Origin: Hemileia vastatrix
Taxonomy: Eukaryota > Basidiomycota > Pucciniomycetes > Pucciniales > Zaghouaniaceae
Assembly: GCA_030280995.1 (NCBI GenBank)
Contig: JASXTE010000003.1
Span: 806,001 to 870,000 of the forward strand
Direction: 5' to 3'
DNA length: 64,000 bases
Below, piece by piece: positions 44,640 to 57,230 of this stretch. The position numbers were made by a program, and so were the translations under genes. Numbering within the stretch: the first letter of the stretch is position 1; each line of letters opens with the position of its first letter. The notes under the pieces are model-generated. The model did not search any database. It was not told the origin of the DNA and was given only the letters and a program-made list of their open reading frames with translations.

Positions 44640-45485
44640 GCATCTATCCAATAAAATATTTTCCTTCTGATAAATGGATTTTTCTCAGTTACTCCCTGCT
44701 AAAAAGTGTCATTGTGAGGTTTGTCTGACCTTCAGGGGGTAATTTGGCCACATCAAACTACTTCTATTGCCATGATTGACCAAAACATCATCCTCATTTC
44801 CATCTAAAGAGTTGATCTCATCTGACTGTGGCTGATCAAAGGGGTCCACCACAAGTTTAGCCAAAATTTTGGTGAACACTTTTTTGATGGATAGTGACTA
44901 ACTGGTGCTTTCCGAAATTGTCCACCTGAAGTTAGGCTAAACTTCAGGAGGATAAATTTATTATGAATACCAAATTAACTGAAGAATACTTTTGCCCTAG
45001 CTACTCTGCATCATAAAAGTGTACAACTGAGGTTTAGCCATAATTCAGGTAGACACTTTTGGAAAGGCACAGTCTGATGGGTTTAATATCTATATATGGA
45101 AATAAGTATCAGTTTTTTATCAACATGGAACTAGAATTAATTTAATATGGCCAAAGTGTCCACTTGAAGTTTGGCCAAAATACAGGTGGAAATTTTTATG
45201 GGGATTACTTGATGAAATGAAGAAGACTTGCAATTACTTTCCATCATAAAATTTTCAAACTTAAGTTTATCAAAAATTGTGGTGACACTTTTGCCAGATC
45301 CAGTCATATGGGATCAACTCTCTATATGGCAATGAGAATCAATTTTTAGTCAATCATGGCATTAGAAGTAATTTGATATGGACAAACTTTCCACCTGATT
45401 TTTGGCCAAAAATAAGTTGGAAATGTTTATGAGGAATACTAGATTAACTAAAGAAGACTTGCACCCTACTACTGTCCATCATAAA
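44640..45485. repeat. Divergent short units of the satellite array (about 230-315 bp)
   Basis: Units at about 44,695, 45,010, 45,240 and 45,475 share CCATCATAAAA, a degenerate AGTGT...ACACTTTT inverted pair, the GTCANATGGGATCAA block and an AGAAGTA.TTTGATATGG block. They lack the long AT segment of the 606-bp units and have weak hairpins, so they appear older. Confidence 0.75.
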
Positions 45486-46739
45486 TGTTGGCCGGTCATC
45501 TAGAAGAAGGAGAAAAAGAGGAGAAGAAGAAGAAGAAGAAGAAGAAGGAAAAGAGGAAAAGAAATAAAAAAAACTATAACAAAAAAATAAATAGACAAAA
45601 CTTGGACTGGGGAGTCAACGAAACTTATAACAAGTTATTTATGGGATGATACATGGTAAGTTTTCTATTCTCTCTGCTTAAGTAACAAATGCTAATATTA
45701 AATAATCTTAAAGCAACCTTTATATGCATAATATATACTAGATTTCAAAGGCAAGAAAGTGCCATAATAAAAACTATTATAATTATAACATTTATAACTA
45801 ATAATAAAATTAATAATAAAAATAAAGTAAGTAATAAGTAATGAGGCTACAGGGGATTATCCAAGGCCTTTTTATAGGCAATGGGTCCTCTGAAGCGCCA
45901 CTACATTTGTAAATACAAGAGTCATAATAAGATGAAACAAGAATATAAAAGAATAAGTGAAACATAACAATTTAGAGAAAAATATGAAACAAATAATTAA
46001 AACCCCAAATAAGAACCAAATATTCCCACAAATAATTCCCAAATCAGTAAGTAAAAATAGTGAGTAACTAAACAAGCCTGAGACATAGGAACTATGAGAA
46101 AATAAAATTCAAAACAGATGGTACAGTATGCTTTAAGGGTTTTTAAGTGAAACAAGTAAAAATATTTTGACGCAACAAAATATGTAATCAATTTTAATTT
46201 AGTATAAAGAAATTAATTAATTGTTCCAACTATGTAATTAAATAATTAATTTAAATGAAACAAGTAATTAATTTATTACTAAATTAGGTTGAGAATTTTA
46301 ATACTATTTTATAAAATAAGTATTATAGTTTATTTAATTTTTTATTGACACAATTAAGGGTCCAAAAAACAGCGGCCATAATTATGGATAATAGTATATG
46401 AAAAAGTATATTTTAATAATTAAATTTAATTAATTAAAGTAATTACAATATAAGATAAACACTTGAATATAATTATCTTATAAGTTTTTAATTAATTAAT
46501 TTATAATTATTAAATAAACAATGCGCCCTTTGTTATGGAATATAATTAAATGCTTGTAAATTATCTTATAATAAAATTAAAATAATATTTACTTTATTTA
46601 TATAAATAAAATATTAATATAAATTTATTATGTAATATAATATTAATGTTAAATGCATACTCTGCAATTATTATGTCTTTATTTAATTCCAATAAATTGT
46701 ATGTTTATTTACTGGGCTCCTGGGACAGCCTGGCTGACA
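45486..46739 (+). mobile_element. Solo LTR (second family) inside the satellite array
   Basis: 1254 bp starting TGTTGGCCGGTCATCTAG and ending CAGCCTGGCTGACA. ATAAA is duplicated at 45,481-45,485 and 46,740-46,744, exactly inside the CCATCATAAAAGTGTCC block of a satellite unit. It carries a GAA-rich purine tract (45,505-45,565). It is homologous to the outer LTR that the 12-kb element itself interrupts. Confidence 0.92.
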
Positions 46740-49700
46740 ATAAAAGTGTCCACCAGAAGAATTCTCAAACTTGTGGTTGACACCTTTGGCCTGGTCAAGC
46801 CATACGGGATCAATTCTGCATATGGAAATGAGGATTTAATTTGGTCAATCATGGTACTAGAAGTAATTTGATATAGACAAAGTGTCCAACTAAATATTGG
46901 AAAAAAATGAGTTGAAAACTTCATTTAGTTTTTCGAAAAATCAAATTAAGTACAATTTTATTCCTGATGATTCCCATTTTATCCAACACCTCTTCTGAGC
47001 CTTGAAAGTAGGCATTTAGCTTGAATTTTTAATTTCATATAAAATCCCTTTTATTCAACCTATTTTTTTATCCCTTTTATTTCTTTTAGATATCAATTAA
47101 TTTTATTTAAAACAAATCATTTTCATAATTTTTTACCTGTATTTAATAAAATTATTAAAGGCTTAACATCACCCTGTAAGCATTTGGCACATGTTTTTTT
47201 GCTATACTAATAAAAATAATAATATACTGGTGACAAAAAATTGATCAAATGATAAAATATTAATAAAACAGAAAGATCAAATACCAGTGGATATGTTTTA
47301 AAAAAATACCAGTTGCACTGAAGAAGAGCTGCACCCTAGATAATCACCATCAAAAAGTGTCCAGCACAAGTTCTGCCAAACTTGTGCTGGACACTTTTGG
47401 TCAGGTGCAGTCATATGAGATCGATTCTCGCTATGGCAATGAAAAAAATTATTTGATAAAAAACTTAACTAGAAGTAGTTTTACATAGCCAAATTTTCTA
47501 CCTAGAGTTCATCCAAAACACAGTTGCACAATTTTTTATCTTTAAAAAAAAGTCAATTTAGTACAATTTATCCCTGATGGCTCTCATTTGCTTCAACACC
47601 TCTACTGGCCTTTGATAGTGGGAATATTACTTGGATTTCTTTTTTCATATTTGATCCCTTTAACTTAAGTTTTTATTCCTAATATTGCTTTTGGATATCA
47701 ATTAATAATTTTTAAAATAAACTATTTTCATATTTTTATACATTTATTTAATAATATTATAAATGGCATAACATCACCTGGTATGCATTTGGCACATGAG
47801 TTTTTTCTATACTTATAAAATTAATAATATAATGGCGACCAAAAATTAATCAAATGATATTTATGAGTGAGGAACAAAGATAAAATACCAGTAGACATGT
47901 TTGTAAGAAATACTGGATGAACTGAAGAAAAATTCTACCCTAGCTACTCTCCATCATAAAAGTGTCCAGCACAAGTTTGGCCAAACTTGTGCTGGACAAT
48001 TATGGTCAGGTGCAGTCAGATGGGAGCAATTCTCTCTATGGAAATGAAGATAAATTTTTGATAAAAAATTACACTAGAAGTAGTTTGATATGGCAAAATT
48101 TTCATGCTGAAGTTTTGGTAAAGCCCAAGTGGATTTTTTTTTTATTTTTACAAAAAAGAAAATTTAGTGCAAGTTTAGCCCTGATTGTGCTAATTTGATT
48201 CAACATCTCTTTTTTCTGTTTATGGCAGGAATTTAAGTTGGATTTTAATTTTTATCTTTGATTTCTTTTATTTTAATTTATTCCTCTCATATTTCTTTTG
48301 GATAGAAGTTTATTTTTTGTAAAATAAATCATTTTCATATTTTTTTACCTTTATTTAATAATATTATAAAAGGTGTAACATCACCCAGTATTCATTTGGC
48401 ACACAAGTTTTTGCTATACTGATAATATTAATAATATAATGGTGACAAAAAATTAATCAATTGATAAATATGAGTGAGGCACAAAGATTTAATAACAGTG
48501 GACATGTTTATAAGAAACTCCAGATGATTTAAAATTACTTGCACCCTGGCTACTCTCCATGATAAAAGTGTTCAGCACAAGTTTGGCCAAACTTGTGCTG
48601 GACACTTTTGGTTGCATGCCGTCAGATGCAATCAATTCTTTTTATGGAAATGAGACTGAATGATCACTCCATCATTGCACTGAAAGTAGTTTTATATGGA
48701 CAAATTGTCCCCCGGAAGTTTGTCCAAAACTAAGGTAGACAATTTTTTACTTTGGTAAAAAGTAAATTTGATCCATGTTAATCTATGATGGTTCCCATTT
48801 CTACTGAAGCATCTACTGGCTCATGATAGCAGAAATTATACTTAATATCTTTATTTCATGTTTGATCTCTTTAATTTTAATTTTACCCTTTTATTTATCC
48901 TTTAGCTTTTAAATATCAATTTTATTTTGGTAAAACTGATAACTTTCACATTTTTTTACATTTATTATATAATATTATTAAATTTGTAAAATCACACAGT
49001 GTACATTCAGTACACATGTTTTTTCTATACTAAAAACATTAATAATATAATGGTGACTAAAAAATAATCAAATAATAAATATGGATGACACATAAAGATC
49101 AAATACCCATAGACATTTTTAAAATGAATATAAGATTAAATGAAGAAGACTTTCACCCTAGATACTCTCCATCATAAAAGTGTCCAGCACAAGTTCAGCT
49201 GAGCTTGTGCTGGACACTTTTGGTTGCATGCAGTCAGATGGGATAAATTTACTCAATGGAAGTTAAAATGAATTTTTGCTCAATCATTGCACAAGAAGTA
49301 GTTTTATACTGCTATACTATCCTCCTGATTTTTTTGAAAACCTCAGGTGAACACTTTTATTAATTTAAAAAAAATGAAAATATATTCCAAATCTAGAACT
49401 GGTGGTGCAATTTTGGTCTGAAAACTCAAATTTTCTTTGATGGCAGAAATTTTATTTGAATGTTTAATTTCATATTTAATCACTTTTATTTTACTTTTTT
49501 ATTCCTCTTTTTGCTTTCAAATATCAATTTATTTCTTGTAAAACTAATACTTTTCATATTTTTTTTACTTTTATTTAATAAGATTATTAAAGATGTAGCA
49601 TCTCCCAGTATGCATTTGGCTTATAATTTTTTCAATACTAATAACATTAATAGTATAATGGTGAAAAACAATGAATCAAATGATAAATATGAATGACACA

Positions 49701-52700
49701 GAAAGATCATATACAAGTGGATTTGTTTATAAGGAATAACTGATGAACTGAAGAAGACCTGCACCCTAGATACTCACCATCATAAAAGTGTCCAGCATAA
49801 GTTCGGCCAAACTTGTGCTGGACACTTTTGGTTGCATGAAGTCAGATGTGATAAATTTACTCTATGGAAATGAAAATGACATTTTGCTCAATCATTGCAC
49901 AATAAGTAGTTTGATATTGCCAAAATGTCATCTTGATGATTTTTCAAAATTCATCAGGACACTTTCTTTGGTTTAACAAAAAAGAAAATATAGTCCAAGT
50001 TTAGCCCTGGTGGTGCACATTTGATCTAACAACTCTTCTTGTTATTGATAGTGGGAATTTTCCTTAGATTTTTTTTTCTTATTTTATCCCTTTTATTTTA
50101 CTTTTTTATTGCTCATATTGCTTTGGATATCAATTTTTAATTTTTAAAATAAATAATTTTCATACTCTTATACCTTAATTTGATAATATATGATTAAAAG
50201 TGGAACACCACCTGGTATGCATTTTTCACACAAGTTATTACTATAGTAATAACATTAATAATATACACTACGCAATATAGGGGGTGGACTTGCTAGCAAG
50301 TCCCCAACCTGAACTCAGACTGAACTCAGATGGAACTCAGACTGAACTCATACTGAACTCATACTGAACTCTACTTGAAGACCCACAAAAACTGTTATGC
50401 TGAGTGGTGTTCATCCCTGATTGTATGGTTCCTTTGTCAATAGCTCAATGTGTGTTCAATCTGTGGTGAATTTGAGTCCAAGGTTGCGGACTTGCTAACA
50501 AGTCCGCCCCCCGTATTGCGCGGTGATAATGATGACAAAAAATTAATCAAATGGTAAATTTAAATGACACAGAAAGATCAAATATCAGTTGAAATGTTTA
50601 TAAGAAATCCCTTTTGAGTTTAAGAAGATTTGCTGTATGCCTACTCTCAATTATAAAAGTGTCCAGCACAAGTTCGGCCAAACTTGTGCTGGACACTTTT
50701 GGTTGCGTGAAGTCATATGAGATAAATTCTCACTATGGCAATGAAAATGATATTTCACTCAATTATTGAAGTAAAGAATGTTTAATATTGTAAAATTGTC
50801 CCCTGGAAGTTTGTCCAAACCTCAGCTCAAAATTTGTTAGCTATACATAAAAGTAAGTTTAGACCAAGTCTTGACCTAGGGGTCCCCAACTGTCCCAACA
50901 CCACTTCTGGCTCTTGATAGTAGAAATTTTACTTGTATTTTTTATTTCGTATTTGATCCCATTTATTTTCATTTTACTTTTCTATTACTCTTTTTAATTT
51001 TAAATATCAATATATTTTTTTAAAAACCAAACATATTCATATTTTTTTAACTTTATATAATAATATTATTAAATTTGTAACATCACCAATTTTACATTTG
51101 GCATGCAGGTTTTTGCTATACTAAAAACATTAATAATATATATTGTGACAAAAAATTAATTATAAGATAAATATGAATGATAAAAAAAAGTTAAAAAACC
51201 AATAGAAATGTGAAAAACAAAAAACTGATGTACTGAGAAACACTTCCACCCTAGCTACTCTCCATCATAAAAGTGTCCAGCACAAGTTCGGCCAAACTTG
51301 TGCTGGACACTTTTGTTCAGGTGAAGTCAGATGGGATCAATTCTCTCTGTGAAAATTAAATTAAAAAAAATGCTAAATAATTACATTAGAAGTAGTTTGG
51401 TATGGCTGAATTATCCAACTTGAGTTTTTCCAAACCTCAGGTGAAAAATTTTTTATCTTTAAAAAAAAATTAAATTTTATCAAATTTAGCCCTGATGGCA
51501 CCCATTTGTTTCAACACCTCTAATGGCTCTTGAAGGCAGGAATTTTCCTTGAATTTTTCTTTTTCATATTTCATCTCTTTTACTTTACTTTTTTATCACT
51601 CATGTTACATTTGGATATTAAATTATAATTTTCAAAAAAAAAATTATTTTCATATTTATTTAACATTTTTTAATAACATTATAAAAGGTGTAATATAACA
51701 TGGCATGCATTTGGCGCACAAGTTTTTTCTATACTAATAAAATTAATAATATTCTAATGACAAAAAATTAATCAGATAATAAAATATGAATAACACAGAA
51801 AGATCAAATACCAGTTGACATGTTTAAAAAAAACAGTTGCACTGAAGAAGACCTGCACCCTAGCTACTCTCCATCATAAAAGTGTTCAGCACAAGTTCGG
51901 CCAAACTTGTGCTGGACACTTTTGGTCAGGTGCAGTCAGATGGGATCAATTCTCTCTATGGCAATGAAAAAAATTATTTGATAAGAAAATTCACTAGATG
52001 TAGTTTGATATAGCTGAATTATCCACCTAGAGTTCATCCAAACCACAGGTACACAATTTTTTATCTTTAAAAAACAGTCAATTTAGTACAATTTATCCCT
52101 TATGGCTCTCATTTGCTTCAACATCTCTACTGGCCTTTGATATTAGGAATAATACTTGGATTTCTTTTTTCATATTTGATCACTTTAACTTAATTTTTAT
52201 TCCTCATATTGCTTTTGGATATCAATTAATAATTTTGAAAATAAATTTTTATAATATTTTTATACATTTATTTAATAATATTATAAAAGGTGTAACATCA
52301 CTCAGTATGCATTTGGCACATGATTTTTTGCTATACTTATATAAATAATAATAAATTAAGACAAAAAATTAATCAAACAATATGTATGAGTGAGGCACAA
52401 AGATAAAATACCAGTAGACATGTTTGTAAGAAATAACAGATGAACTAAAGAAAAATTCTAACCCAGCCACTCTCCATCATAGAAGTGTCCAGCACAAGTT
52501 TGGCCAAACTTGCGCTGGACACTTTTGGTCATGTGCAGTCAGATGGGATCAATTCTCTGCATGGCAACAAAAAAATTTTTTTATCAAATTTCACTAGAAG
52601 TAGTTTGGTTTAGCTGAATCATCCACCTGATTTTCTGCCCAATATCAGGTGTATAATTTTTTATCTTTAAAGAAAAGGTCACTTATTAAAATTAAGCCCT

Positions 52701-54790
52701 GATGGCTCCCATTTGCTTTAACACCTCTACTGGATCTTGATAGCAGGAATTTTACTAGTATTTTTTTCATATTTGAACTCTTTGACTTTTATTTTACTCT
52801 TTTATTCCTCTTTTTACTTTTAAATTTCTATTTAATTTTTGTAAAACTAATCCTTTCCATATTTATTTACATCTATTTTAAAAAATTATTGAAGGTATAA
52901 CTTCACATGGTATGCATTTGGCACACAAGTTTTTGCTATACTAATAACCTTAATAATATAATGGTGATAAATATTAATTGGATGATAAGTATGAAAGATA
53001 CAGACTGATCAAATACCAGTAGACATGTTTATGAGAAATACAAGATGAAGGAACTGAAGAAAATTTCCACCCAAGCTACTCTCCATCATAAAAGTGTCCA
53101 GCACACATTTGGCCAAACTTGTGCTGGACACTTTTGGTCATGTGCAGTTAGATGGGATCAATTCTCTCTATGGCAACAAAAAAACATTTTTTTATTAAAC
53201 TTCACTACAAGTAGTTTTGTTTAGCTGAATCATCCACCTGTCATTCTTCCCAACCTCAGGTGTATAATTTTTTATCTTTATAAAAAAGGTCACTTATTAA
53301 AATTTAGCCCTGATGGCTCCCATTGTTTTCAACACTTCTACTGGCTCTTGAGAGCAAGAATATTACTAGTATTTTGTTTTTCATAATTGATCTCTTTGAG
53401 ATTAATTTTACTTTTTTATTTCTCTTTTTTTTAATATCTATTTAAATTATTGTAAAGCTAATCATTTTCATATTTTTTTACTTTTATTTCATAAAATTAT
53501 AAAAGGTGTAACATCACCTGGTATGCATTTGGCACATGAATTTTTTCTACACTTATAATATTAATAATATAATGGTGACAATAAATTGATCAAATGATAT
53601 ATATGAGTGAGGCACAAAGATCAAGTACCAATGGACATGTTTATAAGAAATACCAGATTAACTGAAGAAAAATCCTAGCCTAGCTACTCTCCATCATAAA
53701 TGTGTCCAGCACAAGTTCGGTCAAACTTGTGATGGACACTTTTGGTCACATGCAGTCTGGTGTGATTGATTCTCTCTCAATCATTGCACTAGAAGTTGTT
53801 TGATATGGCTAAATGGTTCTGCTGAAGTTTTGTTAAACCTCATATTGGCACTTTTTTGTTTTTCAAAAAAGCAATTATAGTCCAAGTTTAGTGCCACTGG
53901 TGAGCATTCAACCCAACATGTCTACTTGCTCTTGATGGCAGTAATTTTATTTTTATTTTTTATTTCATATTTGCTTCCTTTAATTTTACCTTTTTATCCC
54001 TCATATTGCTTTTGTATATCAATTTAATTTTTGTAAAACAAATCATTTTCATATTTTTTTACCTTTATTTAATAATATTATAAAAGGTGTAACATCACCC
54101 AGTATGCATTGGGCACACGAGTTTTTGCTATACTTATAATATTAATAACATAATGGTGACAAAAATCAATCAAATGATAAATATGAGTGAGGCACAAAGA
54201 TCAAATACCAGTGGACATGTTTATAAGAAATACCAGATGAACTGAAGAAAAATTCCACCCTAGCTACTCTCCATCATAAAAGTGTCCAGCACAAGTTCGG
54301 CTGAACTTGAGCTGGACACTTTTTGTCACATGCAGTCTGATGTGATCAATTCTCTCTATTGCAATGAAAATGAATTTTTCTTCAATAATTGCACTAGAAG
54401 TTGTTTGATATGGCAAAATTGTCATCCTGAAGTTTTGGTAAAGCTCAAGTGGATTTTTATTTATTTTTACAAAAAAGAAATTATAGTCCAAGTTTAGTGC
54501 CACTGGTGGGCGTTCACCCCATCATGTCTACTTGCTCTTGATGGCAGGAATTTTACTTTAATTTTTTATTTCATATTTGATCCATTTAATTTTACCTTTT
54601 TATCCCTCATATTGCTTTTGGATATCAATTTATTTTTTGTAAAACAAATCATTTTCATATTTTTTTATCTTTATTTAATAATATTATAAAAGGTGTAACA
54701 TCACCCGGTATGCGTTGGGCACACGAGTTTTTGCTATACTTATAATATTAATAACATAATGGTGACAAAAAATCAATTAAATGATAAATA
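46740..54790. repeat. Satellite array, about 606-bp units each with a 46-bp hairpin
   Basis: Twelve units carry AAAAGTGTCCAGCACAAGTT, a short loop, and the inverted arm (AACTTGTGCTGGACACTTTT). They start at about 47,352, 47,957, 48,564, 49,177, 49,783, 50,655, 51,269, 51,877, 52,481, 53,089, 53,697 and 54,277. After the 260-bp insertion at 50,266 is subtracted, the mean period is about 606 bp. Around the hairpin the units share GATGAACTGAAGAA, GCTACTCTCCATCAT, GTCAGATGGGATCAATTCTC and a long AT block with TGGCACA.GAGTTTTT.CTATACT. Divergence between units is substantial, but the stems are well kept. Confidence 0.93.
50266..50525. mobile_element. 260-bp CAC...GTG TIR element (copy E)
   Basis: CACTACGCAATATAGGGGG left, CCCCCCGTATTGCGCGGTG right, ATA duplicated at 50,263-50,265 and 50,526-50,528. 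Opposite orientation to copies B and C. It lies inside one satellite unit and explains that unit's extra length. The left end keeps the full palindrome GGACTTGCTAGCAAGTCC. Confidence 0.93.
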
Positions 54791-55480
54791 TGAGTGAGGC
54801 ACAAAGGTCAAATACCAATTAATTAATAGTTCTTTTTAATATTATAAATTTTTTGATTAAATAAAATGGTAATAATGAATTATATTTTTCATCCACAATT
54901 CCACTCTAATGATTCCCACTGCACAAAAAGGGTTCACTCAGTCCTTTCTTTACTGCTTGTGCATATATTTTATTGCCCACAGTACTACAATTTTTTGTAG
55001 TGATTATCCTACATCTGATTCAGGAATATTTTTGAACAATATAAGTTTTTTTTACAAAAGACCTTATCATATCCAATATCCCACAAAAAATACAACCTGT
55101 TTTTGTATTAAAACCCATTAATTATTAAGAAATTGTTAAAATAATTGGATTAGACCCTGGCCCAGCTAGATCCATACCAACCAACCTAAAGTCTTTTCAA
55201 TATTGAAAACAATCAAATAAAATTATGATATCATACTAAATTATGGGCATCAACCATAATTTAGCACTTCTCATTTGCTCTGCTACAAAGTGAGTGCATG
55301 TAGCATTTTTCTAATGTTGGACTGTTTTTCTTCCTTCCCTCACACCTTTAATAATTTTTAAGTCCAGAATGAAAATTTAGTATGAGTTTTGGTCAAGTTG
55401 GTTTGCCAGTGTTATCTGTATGGAATATCAATTCATATTGCATATTTCTATTTATGCATAAAATATACTCATTAAGCATC
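54791..55480. other. Non-repeat interior of the 12-kb element
   Basis: About 0.7 kb after the array with short open frames (for example 54,909-55,121) but no motif. It could be residual unique transposon sequence. Confidence 0.35.
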
Positions 55481-55489
55481 ATTTTTTTG

Positions 55490-55830
55490 CATTTTTCAAT
55501 CATTATGAATATTTATGGATATGCATATGCATATTCATTATACAGATTTATATGCATATTAATATATTTTATTCATATACATATATGCACCTTTTTTGCA
55601 TATTCAATATGCATATTTTTTATGCATATTCAATATGCATATTTTTATGCATATTTGTATGCATATTTTTTATGCATATTTGTATGCATATTTTTTATGC
55701 ATATTTATTCTTCATAGTCATTATGCATACACTTTAGATAGGCATTTCACATCAATTTTCAACATGCAAATTCAAATGCATATGCATCTATATCATACAC
55801 GCAACATATATTCAAGTTTAATATTTGAAT
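55490..55830. repeat. ATGCATATT minisatellite
   Basis: Irregular tandem of TATGCATATT with T-rich spacers (TATGCATATTTTT, TATTCAATATGCATAT, TTTGTATGCATATT). Overlapping open frames rich in His/Ile/Tyr/Phe (MHI, YAYF) are by-products. Confidence 0.8.
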
Positions 55831-56095
55831 ATTAAGGTATGCTAAGTGATGTTGCTCAACCTTTTGCCATACCCGAGATTAACTGATGTTCAATGTGGTT
55901 CCTAAGCTCTGCTCAAGGAGGGATTGTTCTGGATTCAATCTGTGACAGTTTATTTTTTCAATGTTTTTTCATCAGATTTAAAAACATATTTCTGACAGTT
56001 TCAGGATGGTTTCCCAACAGTTTCCTGACAAATTCCTGATAGTTTCAAATAGAGGGAACTGCTAGCAGTTCACCCCCAGATTTCCCGTGGTGATA

Positions 56096-56904
56096 GTATT
56101 TAAATCCCCACTTTAAATTACAAATATCATTAAATTAGTCATTTGTTTCATTTAATTTAGTATTGAATTAAATACATAGTTAAAACAATTAATTAAAATT
56201 GCTTTATACTGGATTGAATTGATTACATGGATTTTTTGTGTGAAAATATTTCTATTTGTTTTAATTAAACCCTTTACATCTCACTGTAATATCTGTTTTG
56301 GGTTATTTTACTCACTGTTCTCATGTTTCAGATTTACTTAGTTACTGATTATTTTAACTAATTGTTTTGGGAACTTATGGTGGGAAAATTGGTTAATTAT
56401 TCACGGGTTTAGTTTATTGTTTCATGTTTTTCTCTCAATATCTATGTTTTAGTTCTATTCTTTTTTATTCTTGTTTCATTTTATTACCATTTTTAATTAC
56501 TCACTTGTGGCGCTTCAGAGGGTCCTTTGCCTATAAAAGGCTTTGGATAATCCCCTGTAGCTGCATTATTACTTTACACTCAACTAAACTCCGTCTTATT
56601 ACAATTATTATATCTTTGTTAATATTAGTACTCTAAATTAAAAAGTATATAACAATTTTTAGGTTGCTTTAAGTCTGATAATAATTATTCTTGATTGTCG
56701 CGCATTGAACATAATTAAAAAGTAAATAAATATATTATAATTTGAACAAAACCTTTACAATAGTATCTAGTCCCCTTAAAACTCGTCACCTTCCCTTAAA
56801 AAACACTAATTACATTACGTTATTACTTTTACTTTTTTACCTATCATAATCCTTTCCCTCTATTTCCTCCTCCTTCTCTCCTTCTTCTAGACAACTGGCC
56901 GATA
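56096..56904 (-). mobile_element. Solo LTR (second family), right part
   Basis: Continues the LTR interrupted at 44,107. It contains the inverted counterpart of the CTACAGGGGATTATCCAAGG block of the LTR at 45,486, and ends CTAGACAACTGGCCGATA. The tip is TA instead of CA, a single change. Followed by CATAT. Confidence 0.85.
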
Positions 56905-56912
56905 CATATATA

Positions 56913-57230
56913 CACCACGGGAAATCTAGGGGTGAACTGCTAGCAATCCCATCTCCTGAACTTTAGAGGGTCCTTTCACTATGCCAGGTTTGTGAATACT
57001 TTATAAACATATATAAATTAGAGTTAGATTTACATTTATTCTCAGATTGGTCCAAAAATGAACCTCAATTGATCTCAAGTTATGCATAAGTTGATCAACT
57101 ATAACCATGATTTCATCCTTCATTGAGCACACATTGAGCACATATTGATCCAACATAAGCTTTTGAATATCCAATATTATTATCAATTTGGAGGATGAAA
57201 ATTATTCCTTAACATACCTAAGCATTACTT
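56913..57230. mobile_element. Left end of a second member of the 12-kb family
   Basis: CACCACGGGAAATCTAGGGG and the following 270 bp are a direct repeat of 44,108-44,380 (shared ATTAGAGTTAGATTTACATT, TATGCATAAGTTGATC, TTGAGCAC blocks), preceded by ATA. No right end was found in the window, so it is truncated or extends beyond 64,000. Confidence 0.75.

Larger units (their letters stand above)
44108..56092. mobile_element. 12-kb CAC...GTG TIR element carrying a satellite array
   Basis: Left end CACCACAGGAAATCTAGGGG, right end its inverted match (CCCCCAGATTTCCCGTGGTG). ATA is duplicated at 44,105-44,107 and 56,093-56,095. Removing the element and one ATA restores a continuous solo LTR, proving the boundaries. 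A GCTAGC-centred palindrome lies about 23 bp in from each tip. The interior has no recognisable transposase; most of it is a hairpin-bearing tandem array (about 44.7-54.8 kb), itself hit by a solo LTR and a 260-bp TIR element. The CAC end and 3-bp duplication point to a non-autonomous CACTA-like element. Confidence 0.9.

Noticed and set aside
45500..45570. GAA-rich purine tract as a possible polypurine primer or triplex site
   Set aside because: It lies inside a solo LTR rather than at its boundary, so it is treated as a simple repeat within the LTR.
49460..49976. Short open frames recurring in satellite units
   Set aside because: They are not conserved in frame or length between units; the conserved feature is the hairpin.
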